Assembly: GCA_964403935.1 (NCBI GenBank)
Contig: CAYOIB010000003.1
Coordinates: forward strand, 19,892 to 83,891
From: SLLG01 sp964403935
Lineage (GTDB): Bacteria; Verrucomicrobiota; Verrucomicrobiia; Opitutales; Oceanipulchritudinaceae
Length of the DNA stretch: 64,000 nt
Direction of reading: 5' to 3'
This document shows positions 1 through 8,161 of this stretch, in pieces. Each line of letters starts with the position of its first letter. Position 1 is the stretch's first letter. A model generated the notes under the pieces. The model searched no databases. It saw only the letters and a program-made list of their open reading frames with translations, and was not told the origin of the DNA. The position numbers were made by a program, and so were the translations under genes.

Positions 1-333
1 TTGAAGCGAGCGGTCGTGATCGATCCGACGGCCGCGACCGAGGGCCTGGTCACCCTGAACTCGGAAGTCACCATCCGCGACCAGGATACCGATGAACTGG
101 AGACCTACACGATCACCATGCCGCAGGAAGCTGGCCGGGTTGCAGGAACCATCTCCGTCCTCGCACCGATTGGATGCGCTCTTCTGGGGTATTCGGTGGG
201 CGACGAGATCAGTTGGGAAACGCCCGGCGGTGTGCGGCGCATCCGCATCGAGTCCGCCGCCCCGGCAGCGCTGTCCAAGCGGGTTCCAGCCTATTCTCCG
301 GAGCACATCTTAGGCACCCGCTCGCCGACATAA
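1..333 (+). CDS. Rnk/GreA-like C-terminal domain protein (5' end cut by window)
   Basis: The 110 visible residues match the C-terminal FKBP-like domain shared by GreA, GreB and the nucleoside diphosphate kinase regulator Rnk. Visible marks are a VTLNSEV strand, a Y-T-I-T-M-P strand and the hallmark ISVLAPIGCALLGYSVGD, followed by a P-G-G turn and a closing R-I-R-I strand. Proteins of this class bind RNA polymerase near the secondary channel. Rnk-type proteins carry about 40 residues before this domain. The frame is open at base 1 on a TTG that sits inside the fold, so the real start is probably upstream of the window. The choice between Rnk and a stand-alone Gre-like protein cannot be made without the N-terminus. 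A GC-rich hairpin follows about 50 bases after the stop. Confidence 0.8.
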   Translation: MKRAVVIDPTAATEGLVTLNSEVTIRDQDTDELETYTITMPQEAGRVAGTISVLAPIGCALLGYSVGDEISWETPGGVRRIRIESAAPAALSKRVPAYSPEHILGTRSPT

Positions 334-383
334 GGAGCGTTAGGGGCAAATTACCGGAACGGCCTGGGTTTACGCACCTCAAC

Positions 384-403
384 TGCCCCCATAAGCGGGG
401 GCA
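384..403 (+). terminator. GC-rich hairpin after the Rnk/Gre-like gene
   Basis: A perfect 7-bp stem (TGCCCCC paired with GGGGGCA) closes a 6-base loop. No T-run follows, so it may be a Rho-dependent or weak terminator, or a processing hairpin, rather than a classical intrinsic terminator. A second small perfect hairpin (6-bp stem, loop CATT) lies about 50 bases further on. The rest of the gap up to the antiporter shows nothing recognisable. Confidence 0.4.
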
Positions 404-565
404 AGCTGGATGGACGAAGCCGGATCCCGCCCTCCGCGAAAAAGCCGAAGCCATTGCTTCGCAAGACAACGACGCAAATCCCTCAAGTGCATGCCTCCTG
501 CCGGTGCAGGGTGCCTTGATCAGAGAAAGCATAATTAGAGAACAAGAGATCGGCCGGACATCACC

Positions 566-2932
566 ATGGAATCTGGACTAAAGTTCATTCAAGAGCTTGC
601 CATAATTCTTCTGGCAGCATCCCTCGGGGCAAAAGCCGCCCGGTGGACCGGTATCCCGACGATGGTCGGCTACTTGATTGGCGGGTTCGCTGCCGGGGCC
701 TTGGACATGATGTTCCTGAACCTGACGGATCCTGCTCAGCTGAGAATCCTGACGCAGGTCGGGATCGTGTTTGTGATGTTCTCGATGGGACTTCAAACTC
801 GGTTGAGTGACCTTCGCTATTTTGGGCCGGGCCCCTTTGTCGCCGTCGCTCTGACCGCTTTGATCATGTTCAGCCTCGGGCGCATAACGGGAAGCCTTGT
901 CGGGCTCAACGCGGCCCAAAGCCTCTTCTTCACCGCGATGTTGATGATCAGCAGCGCGACGACGATCAACAAGTACCTGGATGAATGGGGCCTCCACCAT
1001 CGCCGCACCGGTCAGATGGCACGCGGACAGACCATGCTGGAAACCGTTCTCGCGGTCGTTCTCCTCTGTGCGCTCAGCCCGGTCCCCGGATCAAATGCGG
1101 TTGCTGGCGGCGAAATCTATCCGCTACTTCTTCTCCGCCTGATCGCCTTTGGGGTCCTCCTCGTCCTCATCGGAATGCTCGTGATCCCATGGGTGTTGCG
1201 GCGCGCACGACCGGATCCGGACGGAGAACTCCAAACGATTTTTCTGATCGCCATTCTTTTCGGGTTCTCCGCGATGGCAGTCTTCGCAGGATATACCCTG
1301 GCGTTGGGTGCATTCCTGACCGGCTTGATCACCTCGGAAATTCCGCGTTCGCGAGCATCCATTCGTCTGTTCACGGGCGCACGCAGCGTCTTTACGGCAA
1401 TCTTTTTCGTGGCTATCGGGATGGCGACGGATCTGCGGGAAATGGTCGGGTCTGCGGGGCTGATCCTGATCGGCAGCCTCGTCGCCCTTGGAGGCCGCTT
1501 TGCTGCTTCAGCCCTGGCGTGGATTCTGGCCTGCGAAGAGGAGAACCGCGCCTTGCGCATCGCACTCATGGTGACTCCCGCCGGTGCCTTCTCGCTGATC
1601 ATCGCCAGGTTGGGGATTGAAAACGGGGTGCTCCCCCAGAATTTTCAGACGGTTGCCGTCGGCATTGTTGTGCTCACGGGCGTCCTCGGATCCAAGAGTA
1701 TGCATCTTTCGGAGAGGATCAATGTCCGCGCACCCAGTGCCTTTCCCAAAATAGCCAGCGTTCTTCTGGCCTACCGTTCCCTGTGGCATTCGATAGGAAA
1801 GCGAGGGGGCACCCGTTTCCTTTGGACCTTTATCAAGCCACGGGTGTGGCAGGTGTCCAGAGAAGTGCTTTGCGTCACCGCGGTGCTCCTGGCTGCGCGG
1901 CCCTTATACCAACCCTTCGTCGCGGCCCTGATCCGCTTTGGCCTCGATGAACGTTGGCTCCCCCTGGGGACTTTTGTCTACTGGTTTGTCGCGGCCGCCC
2001 TGGCTTTGCCTTCACTCGTCGCGCTGCTGCGCAATCTGGACGCGCTTTCCATGTTGGTCGCCGACTTCCTTCGGATGCAGTTGGGGGAGCGCAGGAGAGG
2101 CCTTGCCATTCACCTGACTTTACTTCGGATCGTTATCTTTGGAGCGGTTGGGCTCTGGCTGGCGACGCTTCTTCCATGGGACCTCCTCGGACTCGGGTTC
2201 ATTGGCGTTCTCGCAATTGCCACCCTCATCACCGCCCGCATGTCCTGGCGCTGGTTCATCCGGGTGCACCACCAAATGGAGCGCGACCTGAAGGAGATGG
2301 TCGAGCCGGACTACCACGGCTACCGCGCGGGTGCTTTCTATGCTTCTTCCCTGCGCTCCGCCAGAGAGGACTGGGACCTTCACCTAAAGGAATTCAAGCT
2401 GCCCGACCTCTTCTTTGCGGCCGGCCAGACCATCGGGTCGATCAATCTGAGAAATCGAACAGGGGCCACCATCATCGGAATCGACCGCCAATACCTCGCG
2501 ATCAACCAGATAACACCACAGACGCAGCTCTTCTCCGGCGACACACTTTTTCTTCTGGGAACACAAAATCAAATCGAACGAGCGGTCACTCTTCTCGACC
2601 GAGAAGATGATAAATCCGGCACTGCGGCGACGCTTCATCGCGCGGTCCTCAACTCGCTGGTCATCGCGCCTTCGAGTTCTCTCGTCGGCCGGTGCCTTTC
2701 AGAGATTGACTGGTCGCCCCGGCTCGGTGTCCAGATTCTCGCTGTGCGTTCTGGCGGGCACGATCGCGTGAGCCCTCCGGCGGCAACAACATTATCGGCG
2801 GGAGACACCCTCCTCATTGCGGGGACCGAATCCGCCATCAAGGCCGCTCGGCAATCCACCGAAGAAGGTCCTTCCACCATAGCCCGCGAACCTCGGCCAA
2901 ACCCTCAACCAACCGCCAGCCATAGCCGCTGA
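566..2932 (+). CDS. CPA2-family cation:proton antiporter with TrkA-C domains
   Basis: The 788-residue protein has an N-terminal Na+/H+ exchanger (KefB/KefC-like) membrane domain, residues about 8-380, including the Kef-like stretch ALGAFLTGLITSE. Extra hydrophobic segments lie at about 410-560. Two TrkA-C (RCK-C) regulatory modules follow, around 595-655 and 675-745; the first reads G-x-T-I-I-G-I-D. No Rossmann-type TrkA-N domain is visible between the membrane part and the TrkA-C modules, unlike KefC. It should exchange K+ or Na+ for H+ across the inner membrane, with ligand gating through TrkA-C. The helix that carries the Gln-Asp pair in KefC reads L-E-T-V-L-A here, so the usual aspartate is absent unless Glu159 substitutes. 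The family is secure; ion specificity is unknown. Confidence 0.85.
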   Translation: MESGLKFIQELAIILLAASLGAKAARWTGIPTMVGYLIGGFAAGALDMMFLNLTDPAQLRILTQVGIVFVMFSMGLQTRLSDLRYFGPGPFVAVALTALIMFSLGRITGSLVGLNAAQSLFFTAMLMISSATTINKYLDEWGLHHRRTGQMARGQTMLETVLAVVLLCALSPVPGSNAVAGGEIYPLLLLRLIAFGVLLVLIGMLVIPWVLRRARPDPDGELQTIFLIAILFGFSAMAVFAGYTLALGAFLTGLITSEIPRSRASIRLFTGARSVFTAIFFVAIGMATDLREMVGSAGLILIGSLVALGGRFAASALAWILACEEENRALRIALMVTPAGAFSLIIARLGIENGVLPQNFQTVAVGIVVLTGVLGSKSMHLSERINVRAPSAFPKIASVLLAYRSLWHSIGKRGGTRFLWTFIKPRVWQVSREVLCVTAVLLAARPLYQPFVAALIRFGLDERWLPLGTFVYWFVAAALALPSLVALLRNLDALSMLVADFLRMQLGERRRGLAIHLTLLRIVIFGAVGLWLATLLPWDLLGLGFIGVLAIATLITARMSWRWFIRVHHQMERDLKEMVEPDYHGYRAGAFYASSLRSAREDWDLHLKEFKLPDLFFAAGQTIGSINLRNRTGATIIGIDRQYLAINQITPQTQLFSGDTLFLLGTQNQIERAVTLLDREDDKSGTAATLHRAVLNSLVIAPSSSLVGRCLSEIDWSPRLGVQILAVRSGGHDRVSPPAATTLSAGDTLLIAGTESAIKAARQSTEEGPSTIAREPRPNPQPTASHSR

Positions 2933-3252
2933 CCCGACGACGCCTTTATGAGGCCTGGCCCAGCACCTCTTCCCCAAATCTTATATTCGATTATCAACTT
3001 ATCATTATCGAGCAAATCTCCCTCGGCGCCCCAGACACGGAAGCAGAAGCAACGACATGAGACCCCGGCGGGAGCACCCGCGACCGCTTCGACAAAGAAA
3101 AAACAGCAGAAACCTTTTCATCCACCCTCCTTCCAGGGGTGGATGCTTTTTTGCATACCTCGGGAGCGCATCCACGTAGAGATACTTGCCTCTCAACTCT
3201 CATTTTACTGATGAGCTTTCGCCATCGCGCCAAGCGTCCGCCAAGAAGCGGA
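2933..3252. other. intergenic region between convergent genes, one terminator, no gene seen
   Basis: This 320-base stretch separates the antiporter from the convergent FAD oxidoreductase. Apart from the strong terminator hairpin at 3119-3152 I see no convincing gene. Open frames here have low-complexity Arg/Pro/Ser-rich translations and no ribosome-binding site. The terminator lies 187 bases past the antiporter stop, so either the mRNA has a long 3' UTR or a small untranslated RNA ends here. Confidence 0.6.
3119..3152 (+). terminator. Rho-independent terminator
   Basis: A perfect 9-bp stem (CATCCACCC with GGGTGGATG) and a 9-base loop are followed one base later by six T residues. It is oriented to stop plus-strand transcription coming from the antiporter or from an RNA starting in the gap. 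On the minus strand the hairpin is followed by an A-rich, not T-rich, stretch. Confidence 0.85.
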
Positions 3253-4674
3253 TTACGTTCGAAGCCCGTAGCGATTGGCGATGCTGATACCGCTGAGCAT
3301 CGCTCCGGTGATGCCAAGGAAGCCTTGGTCGGTTCCGGCAAGGTAGAGGTTGTCGAGAGCGGTTCGTCCGTCACGTGATTTCCTGGGCGAGCCGTAGACA
3401 GCACCATCGATGTGTCGGGTGAACCGCTTGACCGTCTTCGGGGTGAACATATCGACGAACTGGGTGTGCGCGCTGATCCCGGCCGGGTCCACCGAGGGAA
3501 GAAACCTCAGAGCAGCGTCCTGAATCCGTGGGTACCATGCTGCCTTTTGACGCTGATACGCCTCCACCTCAAGTTGATCCCAATACGTGAAATCAGCGAG
3601 TTGCGTCACCCGAAAGAAACCTTCGTCCAATGTCCGCTCACCGTAGTCGTAGTTGTTCGGAAAGCAGATGACACCACTGCGGAGGTCGACGGGATCCCGC
3701 GGACGTTCGTAAGTAAGCGTGTCCTGATTATTGAAGAACACGATCGTCTCCTCCGCCCCCAGCATTTTTGGCTGGGCGTCGAGCACGGCAATGGTTTCAA
3801 CGAAACTCAACCTCGGTCCACTATCAAGAGACGCATCCGCCGGACGCCCGGCGAGGGCTTCGGTTTCGCGCAGGCCAGCGGTCGAGATGACAGCATCCGC
3901 CGTAATCATGGCCCCATCTTCAAGTTCGATTGCCGCGATGCGGCTGCCATCGACATGAAGCTGCCGTACCCCGCACTTCATGCGCCGCTCGCCACCGACT
4001 TCGCGAAAGCGTTTGAGGAGCGCACGGATGATGATGCGTACGCCCTCGAACGGACGCGCAAAGCCCTCCTCCAAAATGGAGCGCCACAAGATGACAAACT
4101 GATCGAAATCAACATCGTTCTCACGCGCACTCCCGTAATACAGGATCGGGCACAGAATCATGTCGGTCAGCAGCGGCGAACGGATGAAACCGCCAAGAAC
4201 CGCCCGGGCCGAAAGCACCGGGGCCGTGTCGTCAAAAGGATCAAAACCACGCACGTGCTGTCGCAACGCCCGGAATCCATCGATCTCCCCGGGAAACGCC
4301 TCAGCCACGGCTTCTTCGAGAAAGGTAAAGCTATTGCCGAAAGGAAGGTCGACTCCGGGGAAGGCGATCCGGCTGCGGTGCTGCTCACAAAGGTCAAGGG
4401 CTTCGCGCCCAATACGAAGCTGCCGGAGAAGCTTGATCAGCGGGGTACCCTTTGTTCCCCGCGGAACAAAATTCGTGACAGCGTGTAGGCCAACATCGAA
4501 GCGGCGGCCCTCGATGGCATAGAAACTGTTCAAGCCACCGGGCGCATTGTGGCTTTCAACAATGAGCACGGACCGATCGTACATGGCCAAGCGGATGCCA
4601 GCGGCGAGGCCGGCCATACCGCACCCGACGATGACAGCATCGTAATGCGACCTGCTGGGAAGACGCTTGCTCAC
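3253..4674 (-). CDS. CrtI/phytoene desaturase-like FAD-dependent oxidoreductase
   Basis: This 473-residue flavoprotein starts with a Rossmann dinucleotide-binding motif (V-G-C-G-M-A-G-L-A-A-G) about 15 residues in. The second beta-strand ends in the FAD-ribose acidic residue (IVESHNAPGGLNSF). It closes with a C-terminal FAD motif (YLAGTDQGFLGITGAMLSGI). This is the architecture of phytoene desaturases and retinol saturases, which add or remove double bonds in long hydrophobic chains. It lies just downstream, on the same strand, of an acyl carrier protein and a ketosynthase, so an acyl or polyene substrate is more likely than a carotenoid; no phytoene synthase is in the window. The first Met is used because the FAD motif follows at the expected distance. 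Substrate and direction of reaction are unknown. Confidence 0.8.
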   Translation of the reverse strand: MSKRLPSRSHYDAVIVGCGMAGLAAGIRLAMYDRSVLIVESHNAPGGLNSFYAIEGRRFDVGLHAVTNFVPRGTKGTPLIKLLRQLRIGREALDLCEQHRSRIAFPGVDLPFGNSFTFLEEAVAEAFPGEIDGFRALRQHVRGFDPFDDTAPVLSARAVLGGFIRSPLLTDMILCPILYYGSARENDVDFDQFVILWRSILEEGFARPFEGVRIIIRALLKRFREVGGERRMKCGVRQLHVDGSRIAAIELEDGAMITADAVISTAGLRETEALAGRPADASLDSGPRLSFVETIAVLDAQPKMLGAEETIVFFNNQDTLTYERPRDPVDLRSGVICFPNNYDYGERTLDEGFFRVTQLADFTYWDQLEVEAYQRQKAAWYPRIQDAALRFLPSVDPAGISAHTQFVDMFTPKTVKRFTRHIDGAVYGSPRKSRDGRTALDNLYLAGTDQGFLGITGAMLSGISIANRYGLRT

Positions 4675-4702
4675 AAAAACCGGCTGCGCCCCCGCCGGGG
4701 CA

Positions 4703-4960
4703 CTACGCGTTGACTGCCTTGAACTTCGGCGTCAGGTATTCCGCGCAGCTCTCAAGCGAGGCCAGCTGGGGATAATCCTCTTCCGGCACCTCAATCCCGT
4801 GCTTCTTGCGCAGCTCCATTACGATATCAAGGAAATCCATGGAATCGAGGTCGAGCTGGTCACGCAGTCGAACATCGTGCTTGAGACCCGACAAATCTTC
4901 GTCGGGGGCGATATCCTCGATAATTTCGAGTACCACCTGTTTGCACTCATCTTTAGTCAT
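4703..4960 (-). CDS. acyl carrier protein
   Basis: An acidic 85-residue protein with the four-helix ACP pattern and a phosphopantetheine attachment motif L-D-S-M-D-F; Ser40 would carry the 4'-phosphopantetheine. The D-S-M form replaces the D-S-L of housekeeping ACPs, which suggests a specialised carrier. I chose the Met that opens M-T-K-D-E-C because the ACP fold begins there. An alternative start at 4987, nine codons upstream, has a partial GAG-type ribosome site and would leave only a 1-base gap to the ketosynthase stop. It sits between the ketosynthase and the CrtI-like oxidoreductase, all on one strand, so it is the likely acyl tether for both. Confidence 0.9.
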   Translation of the reverse strand: MTKDECKQVVLEIIEDIAPDEDLSGLKHDVRLRDQLDLDSMDFLDIVMELRKKHGIEVPEEDYPQLASLESCAEYLTPKFKAVNA

Positions 4961-4988
4961 AATCTTGGTGCGGTGTAGGGAATCCATC

Positions 4989-6239
4989 TCACTCTGCAAA
5001 CTTTTTTACGATCAGGCTCGAGTTGATTCCGAGCATTCCGAACGAATTGTTAAGAATCACGCTGATACCTTCGCGTGCTTCGGGCTTGTTGACCACTAGA
5101 TAATCCATCGCGCAGGCCGGATCCAGATCATCGATGTTGATTGTGGGGTGCACGAAGCCGTCGTTGAAGGAGGGAAGGTTGCCCGCCAGCTCCAACGCTC
5201 CGGCCGCACCCATGGCGTGGCCGATATAGCTTTTTGTGTTGTTTACGCGGGGTCTGGAGCCCGCACCGGCAAAGACCGCCCGGACGGCTTCACACTCCTG
5301 AATGTCTCCCTGAGGCGTCGAAGTGGCATGGGTATTTATAATATCGACCTCCCCGGGCCTGAGGCCGGCCTTGGCCAAGGCCGCACGCATACAGTCCATC
5401 TGACGCTGGGCGTTGGGAAGGACGGCATCGACCGCATCCGAATTGATGTGGTGGCCGACGATCTCACCATAGATCTTTGCCCCGCGCGCTTTGGCATCGC
5501 TCAGGCGCTCCAACGTGAAAATCCCGCCACCCTCGCTCACGACGATGCCGTTGCGCCCCTTGTCGAACGGACGGCTTGCCTTGTTTGGGTCCTCATGAAA
5601 AGCCAGAGCACCCTGACTCTTGAAGCCGGCAAAGATCCCAAAGGTGTGAATGGATTCACTAACCCCGCCGACCAGGGCGAGATCAACCTCCCCCATCCGC
5701 AACATGAAATAGCCCTGGATAATCCCTGCATTCCCCGCCGCGCAGGCCGCACCAATAGTATAGTGCGGGCCCGTAATGCCCATATTCAAGGTCACCTCTC
5801 CGGCAGGATTGTTCGCCACCGTCCGCGGGTTGTGGTGGTGCGTCCAATACTTGGTGTCGTAGTTGAACTGGGAAATATTGAAAACCTCGTTCTCCGTCTC
5901 GACATTCCCGTGTTCGGTGATGCCGAGGTAAACGCCGACACGTGCCTTCTCGACCGCATCCCAGTCGAGACCGCTGTCCGCGACCGCTTCCCGTGCACAA
6001 TAAATGGCGATGCTCCCGGCGCGCGTCCCATTGCGCAGTTCCCGGCGCCGCTGCCACTTGCCCGCATCGAAGTGGCAGACGCCGGCATGGACGCGCCCCA
6101 TATAGCGGATGTCTATATTCTCAATCCGTGCCTCGCCCTTGAGCAGGCCAGCGCGCAGCGTCGCCAAATCATCCCCCAGAGGCGATGTAAGCCCGCAGCC
6201 GGTAAGGACAATTCGTTGTGCATCGTTATCAGCGTCCAT
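4989..6239 (-). CDS. beta-ketoacyl-ACP synthase, FabF-like (KAS1 of window)
   Basis: A 416-residue thiolase-fold condensing enzyme that extends an ACP-bound acyl chain by decarboxylative Claisen condensation. The complete Cys-His-His triad is visible: Cys166 in A-A-C-A-A-G, His304 in N-T-H-A-T-S-T, and His341 with Lys336 in K-S-Y-I-G-H-A-M-G. The start is placed at the Met of M-D-A-D-N-D-A, just before the first FabF strand (R-I-V-L-T-G-C-G). The nine residues upstream of it do not fit the family. It is the first gene of a minus-strand set with an ACP and a CrtI-like oxidoreductase. It resembles the condensing enzymes of aryl-polyene-like and other specialised type II systems, but sequence alone does not separate these from a spare FabF. 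Confidence 0.9.
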   Translation of the reverse strand: MDADNDAQRIVLTGCGLTSPLGDDLATLRAGLLKGEARIENIDIRYMGRVHAGVCHFDAGKWQRRRELRNGTRAGSIAIYCAREAVADSGLDWDAVEKARVGVYLGITEHGNVETENEVFNISQFNYDTKYWTHHHNPRTVANNPAGEVTLNMGITGPHYTIGAACAAGNAGIIQGYFMLRMGEVDLALVGGVSESIHTFGIFAGFKSQGALAFHEDPNKASRPFDKGRNGIVVSEGGGIFTLERLSDAKARGAKIYGEIVGHHINSDAVDAVLPNAQRQMDCMRAALAKAGLRPGEVDIINTHATSTPQGDIQECEAVRAVFAGAGSRPRVNNTKSYIGHAMGAAGALELAGNLPSFNDGFVHPTINIDDLDPACAMDYLVVNKPEAREGISVILNNSFGMLGINSSLIVKKFAE

Positions 6240-6385
6240 ATCAAGTCGACAGCAAATCGCCGCCAACCTGGGGCGATGTCCACAAGTGTGGGAAGAGAAT
6301 CCGGCCTGCCATTCAAGTCAACCCCAACGAGTGGTGTCCTTGACACGAAGCGGTCACTCTCTACGTTCACGCGTTTCCATCTACC

Positions 6386-8065
6386 ATGATTACCTGGTTC
6401 CAAACCTTCTTCCTCAAGCACAACAAGTGGCTGTTCGGGGCGCTCATTATCGTCATTACCGTGACCTTTGTCCTGACGGTCGGCCCACAGGGGATCTTTG
6501 ACGGGCGGGGTTCGTTCCAGACAGAAAAACGCGACTTCTTTGGCTACAACCTGAACTCAGAAATCGACCAAAGCCGAATGTTTCGCAACGCCGAGCTCAG
6601 CGCCCAGCTCAACCCGCAGATTCCCTTTCGCGGAGAAGCGTTGACTCAATACGCCTTCATGCGCGTGCGCGGCCTCGCTCTGGCGGAAGATCTCGGCATC
6701 CCGCAACCGGATCGGGCAGGGCTCGAAGCCTATGTCCAGAGCCTTCCGGTTTTCCAAAACCAGGAAACCGGCGCATTCGATCCCGAGCTTTATACCCAGG
6801 CCACCGATTTTCTTCGTGATCGGCTGCAGATCAGCAATGCCCAGCTCGCCCAGGTGTTGCGGGAAGATTACCGTATTCAGAAGGTCGTGAATGCCCTCGC
6901 AGGACCCGGCTTTCTCGTCGCCTATGAAGGACAACAGAACCTTCTCGACGAACGCTCCGGCTACACCGTCCAGATCGCCCGTTACAACTTTGAAGACTTT
7001 GAACCGGAACAGGAAACATCCGAGGAAGACCTCCGCTCCTTCTACGAAGAAAACCCCGCTCGCTATGCCATTCCAGAGCGGATCCAGGTGCGCGCGGTGC
7101 AATTTTACGCCGACAATTTCATTGCAGACGTCACCGACGCACCGGCTGAAGCCGATCTAAACCGGATTTTTCAGCGCAACCGGTTTCGCTATCAGGCGGA
7201 AATGCCGGGGTCTGAGGACGGTGAAGACGCTGAGCCTCCCCAAGTCACCCTCGAGGATGTCCGTGAGCAGGTGGAACAGGATTGGCTCCTCGAGCGCGCG
7301 CGCCGGATCGCAGAAGAACGCTCTGAAGTTCTTATCGATACACTGCACCGCGAGGGTATTTCCCGCGACAGCGGGCGCGTCGATACACTGATCGAGGAAT
7401 TGGGAGGAGTCACGACCCCGGTCTCGCCCTATTCGCGGGACCAGCCTCCGACAGCCCAGAGCCTTCCGCGCCCGCTTTTCAACTCGATGTGGCTCTATCA
7501 GGATGGTGGCCGATTCTTCTCAGACCCTGCACAGACTCGCTCCGGAGCGGCCGTTCTTCTCTTTGAAGAAGTGATACCTGAACGCCAGCCTTCATTTGAC
7601 GAAGTGGCGGATAAGGTCGAGCAGGACTACCTTAACCGCGAACGCCGCCGTCTCTTTTCCGAGCACCTCACGGAACTGCGCGAGCAGCTCGTGGCTGCCA
7701 GCGAATCGGATTCGAGTGATTTTGCCCAGGCAGCGGAAGCACTCGGGTTCAAGGTCGAGGAGCCCCAGGCCTTTGAAGGCCATGCAGTTCCCCCGACCCT
7801 CCGGCAAAACCGCCTCTGGGATGATGCTCGCTTCCTGGAAACAGGCGAATTTTCGGAACCTGTTCTTCAGGCCAACGCCGGCTACATCGTTCGCATGGTC
7901 GAGCGCAACGTGCCCGAGATTGAATGGGATAGCGAGGAAGTGGTCAGCCGCCTTCAGGAACAACGTGAAGAGACGAAGCTGTTTGCCGGTTGGATTCTTC
8001 TGAATCAGCTCATGGAACAGAGCCTGCAGGCCATCACCCCGCCCTCCGCCCCGTTGGAATCCTGA
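6386..8065 (+). CDS. PpiD/SurA-N-like membrane-anchored periplasmic chaperone
   Basis: This 559-residue protein begins with a short cytoplasmic stretch and one membrane helix at about 13-33 (F-G-A-L-I-I-V-I-T-V-T-F). A long, charged, mostly helical periplasmic region follows. The N-terminal topology and the SurA-N-like segment match PpiD, the inner-membrane chaperone that receives outer-membrane proteins from the Sec translocon. I cannot find the parvulin rotamase signature in the middle; that part is charged helices and a proline-rich linker. So it may be a chaperone without isomerase activity. A strong terminator lies about 55 bases after the stop. The family call is by architecture, with modest certainty on function. 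Confidence 0.65.
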   Translation: MITWFQTFFLKHNKWLFGALIIVITVTFVLTVGPQGIFDGRGSFQTEKRDFFGYNLNSEIDQSRMFRNAELSAQLNPQIPFRGEALTQYAFMRVRGLALAEDLGIPQPDRAGLEAYVQSLPVFQNQETGAFDPELYTQATDFLRDRLQISNAQLAQVLREDYRIQKVVNALAGPGFLVAYEGQQNLLDERSGYTVQIARYNFEDFEPEQETSEEDLRSFYEENPARYAIPERIQVRAVQFYADNFIADVTDAPAEADLNRIFQRNRFRYQAEMPGSEDGEDAEPPQVTLEDVREQVEQDWLLERARRIAEERSEVLIDTLHREGISRDSGRVDTLIEELGGVTTPVSPYSRDQPPTAQSLPRPLFNSMWLYQDGGRFFSDPAQTRSGAAVLLFEEVIPERQPSFDEVADKVEQDYLNRERRRLFSEHLTELREQLVAASESDSSDFAQAAEALGFKVEEPQAFEGHAVPPTLRQNRLWDDARFLETGEFSEPVLQANAGYIVRMVERNVPEIEWDSEEVVSRLQEQREETKLFAGWILLNQLMEQSLQAITPPSAPLES

Positions 8066-8121
8066 AGCCGTCTCGTTTCAGGAAAGTCACCTGAGGCGAC
8101 AAGCAGCAGATTTTCTTTTCG

Positions 8122-8152
8122 ACCGGGGCTCAGCCAGAGCCCCGGTTTTTTT
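8122..8152 (+). terminator. Rho-independent terminator
   Basis: A perfect 10-bp stem (ACCGGGGCTC with GAGCCCCGGT) and a 5-base loop run into seven T residues. It ends transcripts of the PpiD-like gene and lies between two convergent genes, only 10 bases before the end of the CtpA-type protease gene. Confidence 0.92.
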
Positions 8153-8161
8153 GCCTCCAAC

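Noticed and set aside
2948..3211. 87-codon frame in the gap after the antiporter
   Set aside because: Runs through the terminator hairpin at 3119-3152 and has low-complexity sequence and no ribosome site.
3412..4488. Long plus-strand open frame (358 codons) opposite the CrtI-like oxidoreductase
   Set aside because: It is antisense to a protein with clear FAD motifs, has no family resemblance and is explained by high GC content.
5148..6389. Plus-strand open frame of 413 codons opposite KAS1
   Set aside because: Antisense shadow of a ketosynthase with a complete catalytic triad; no recognisable protein motif.
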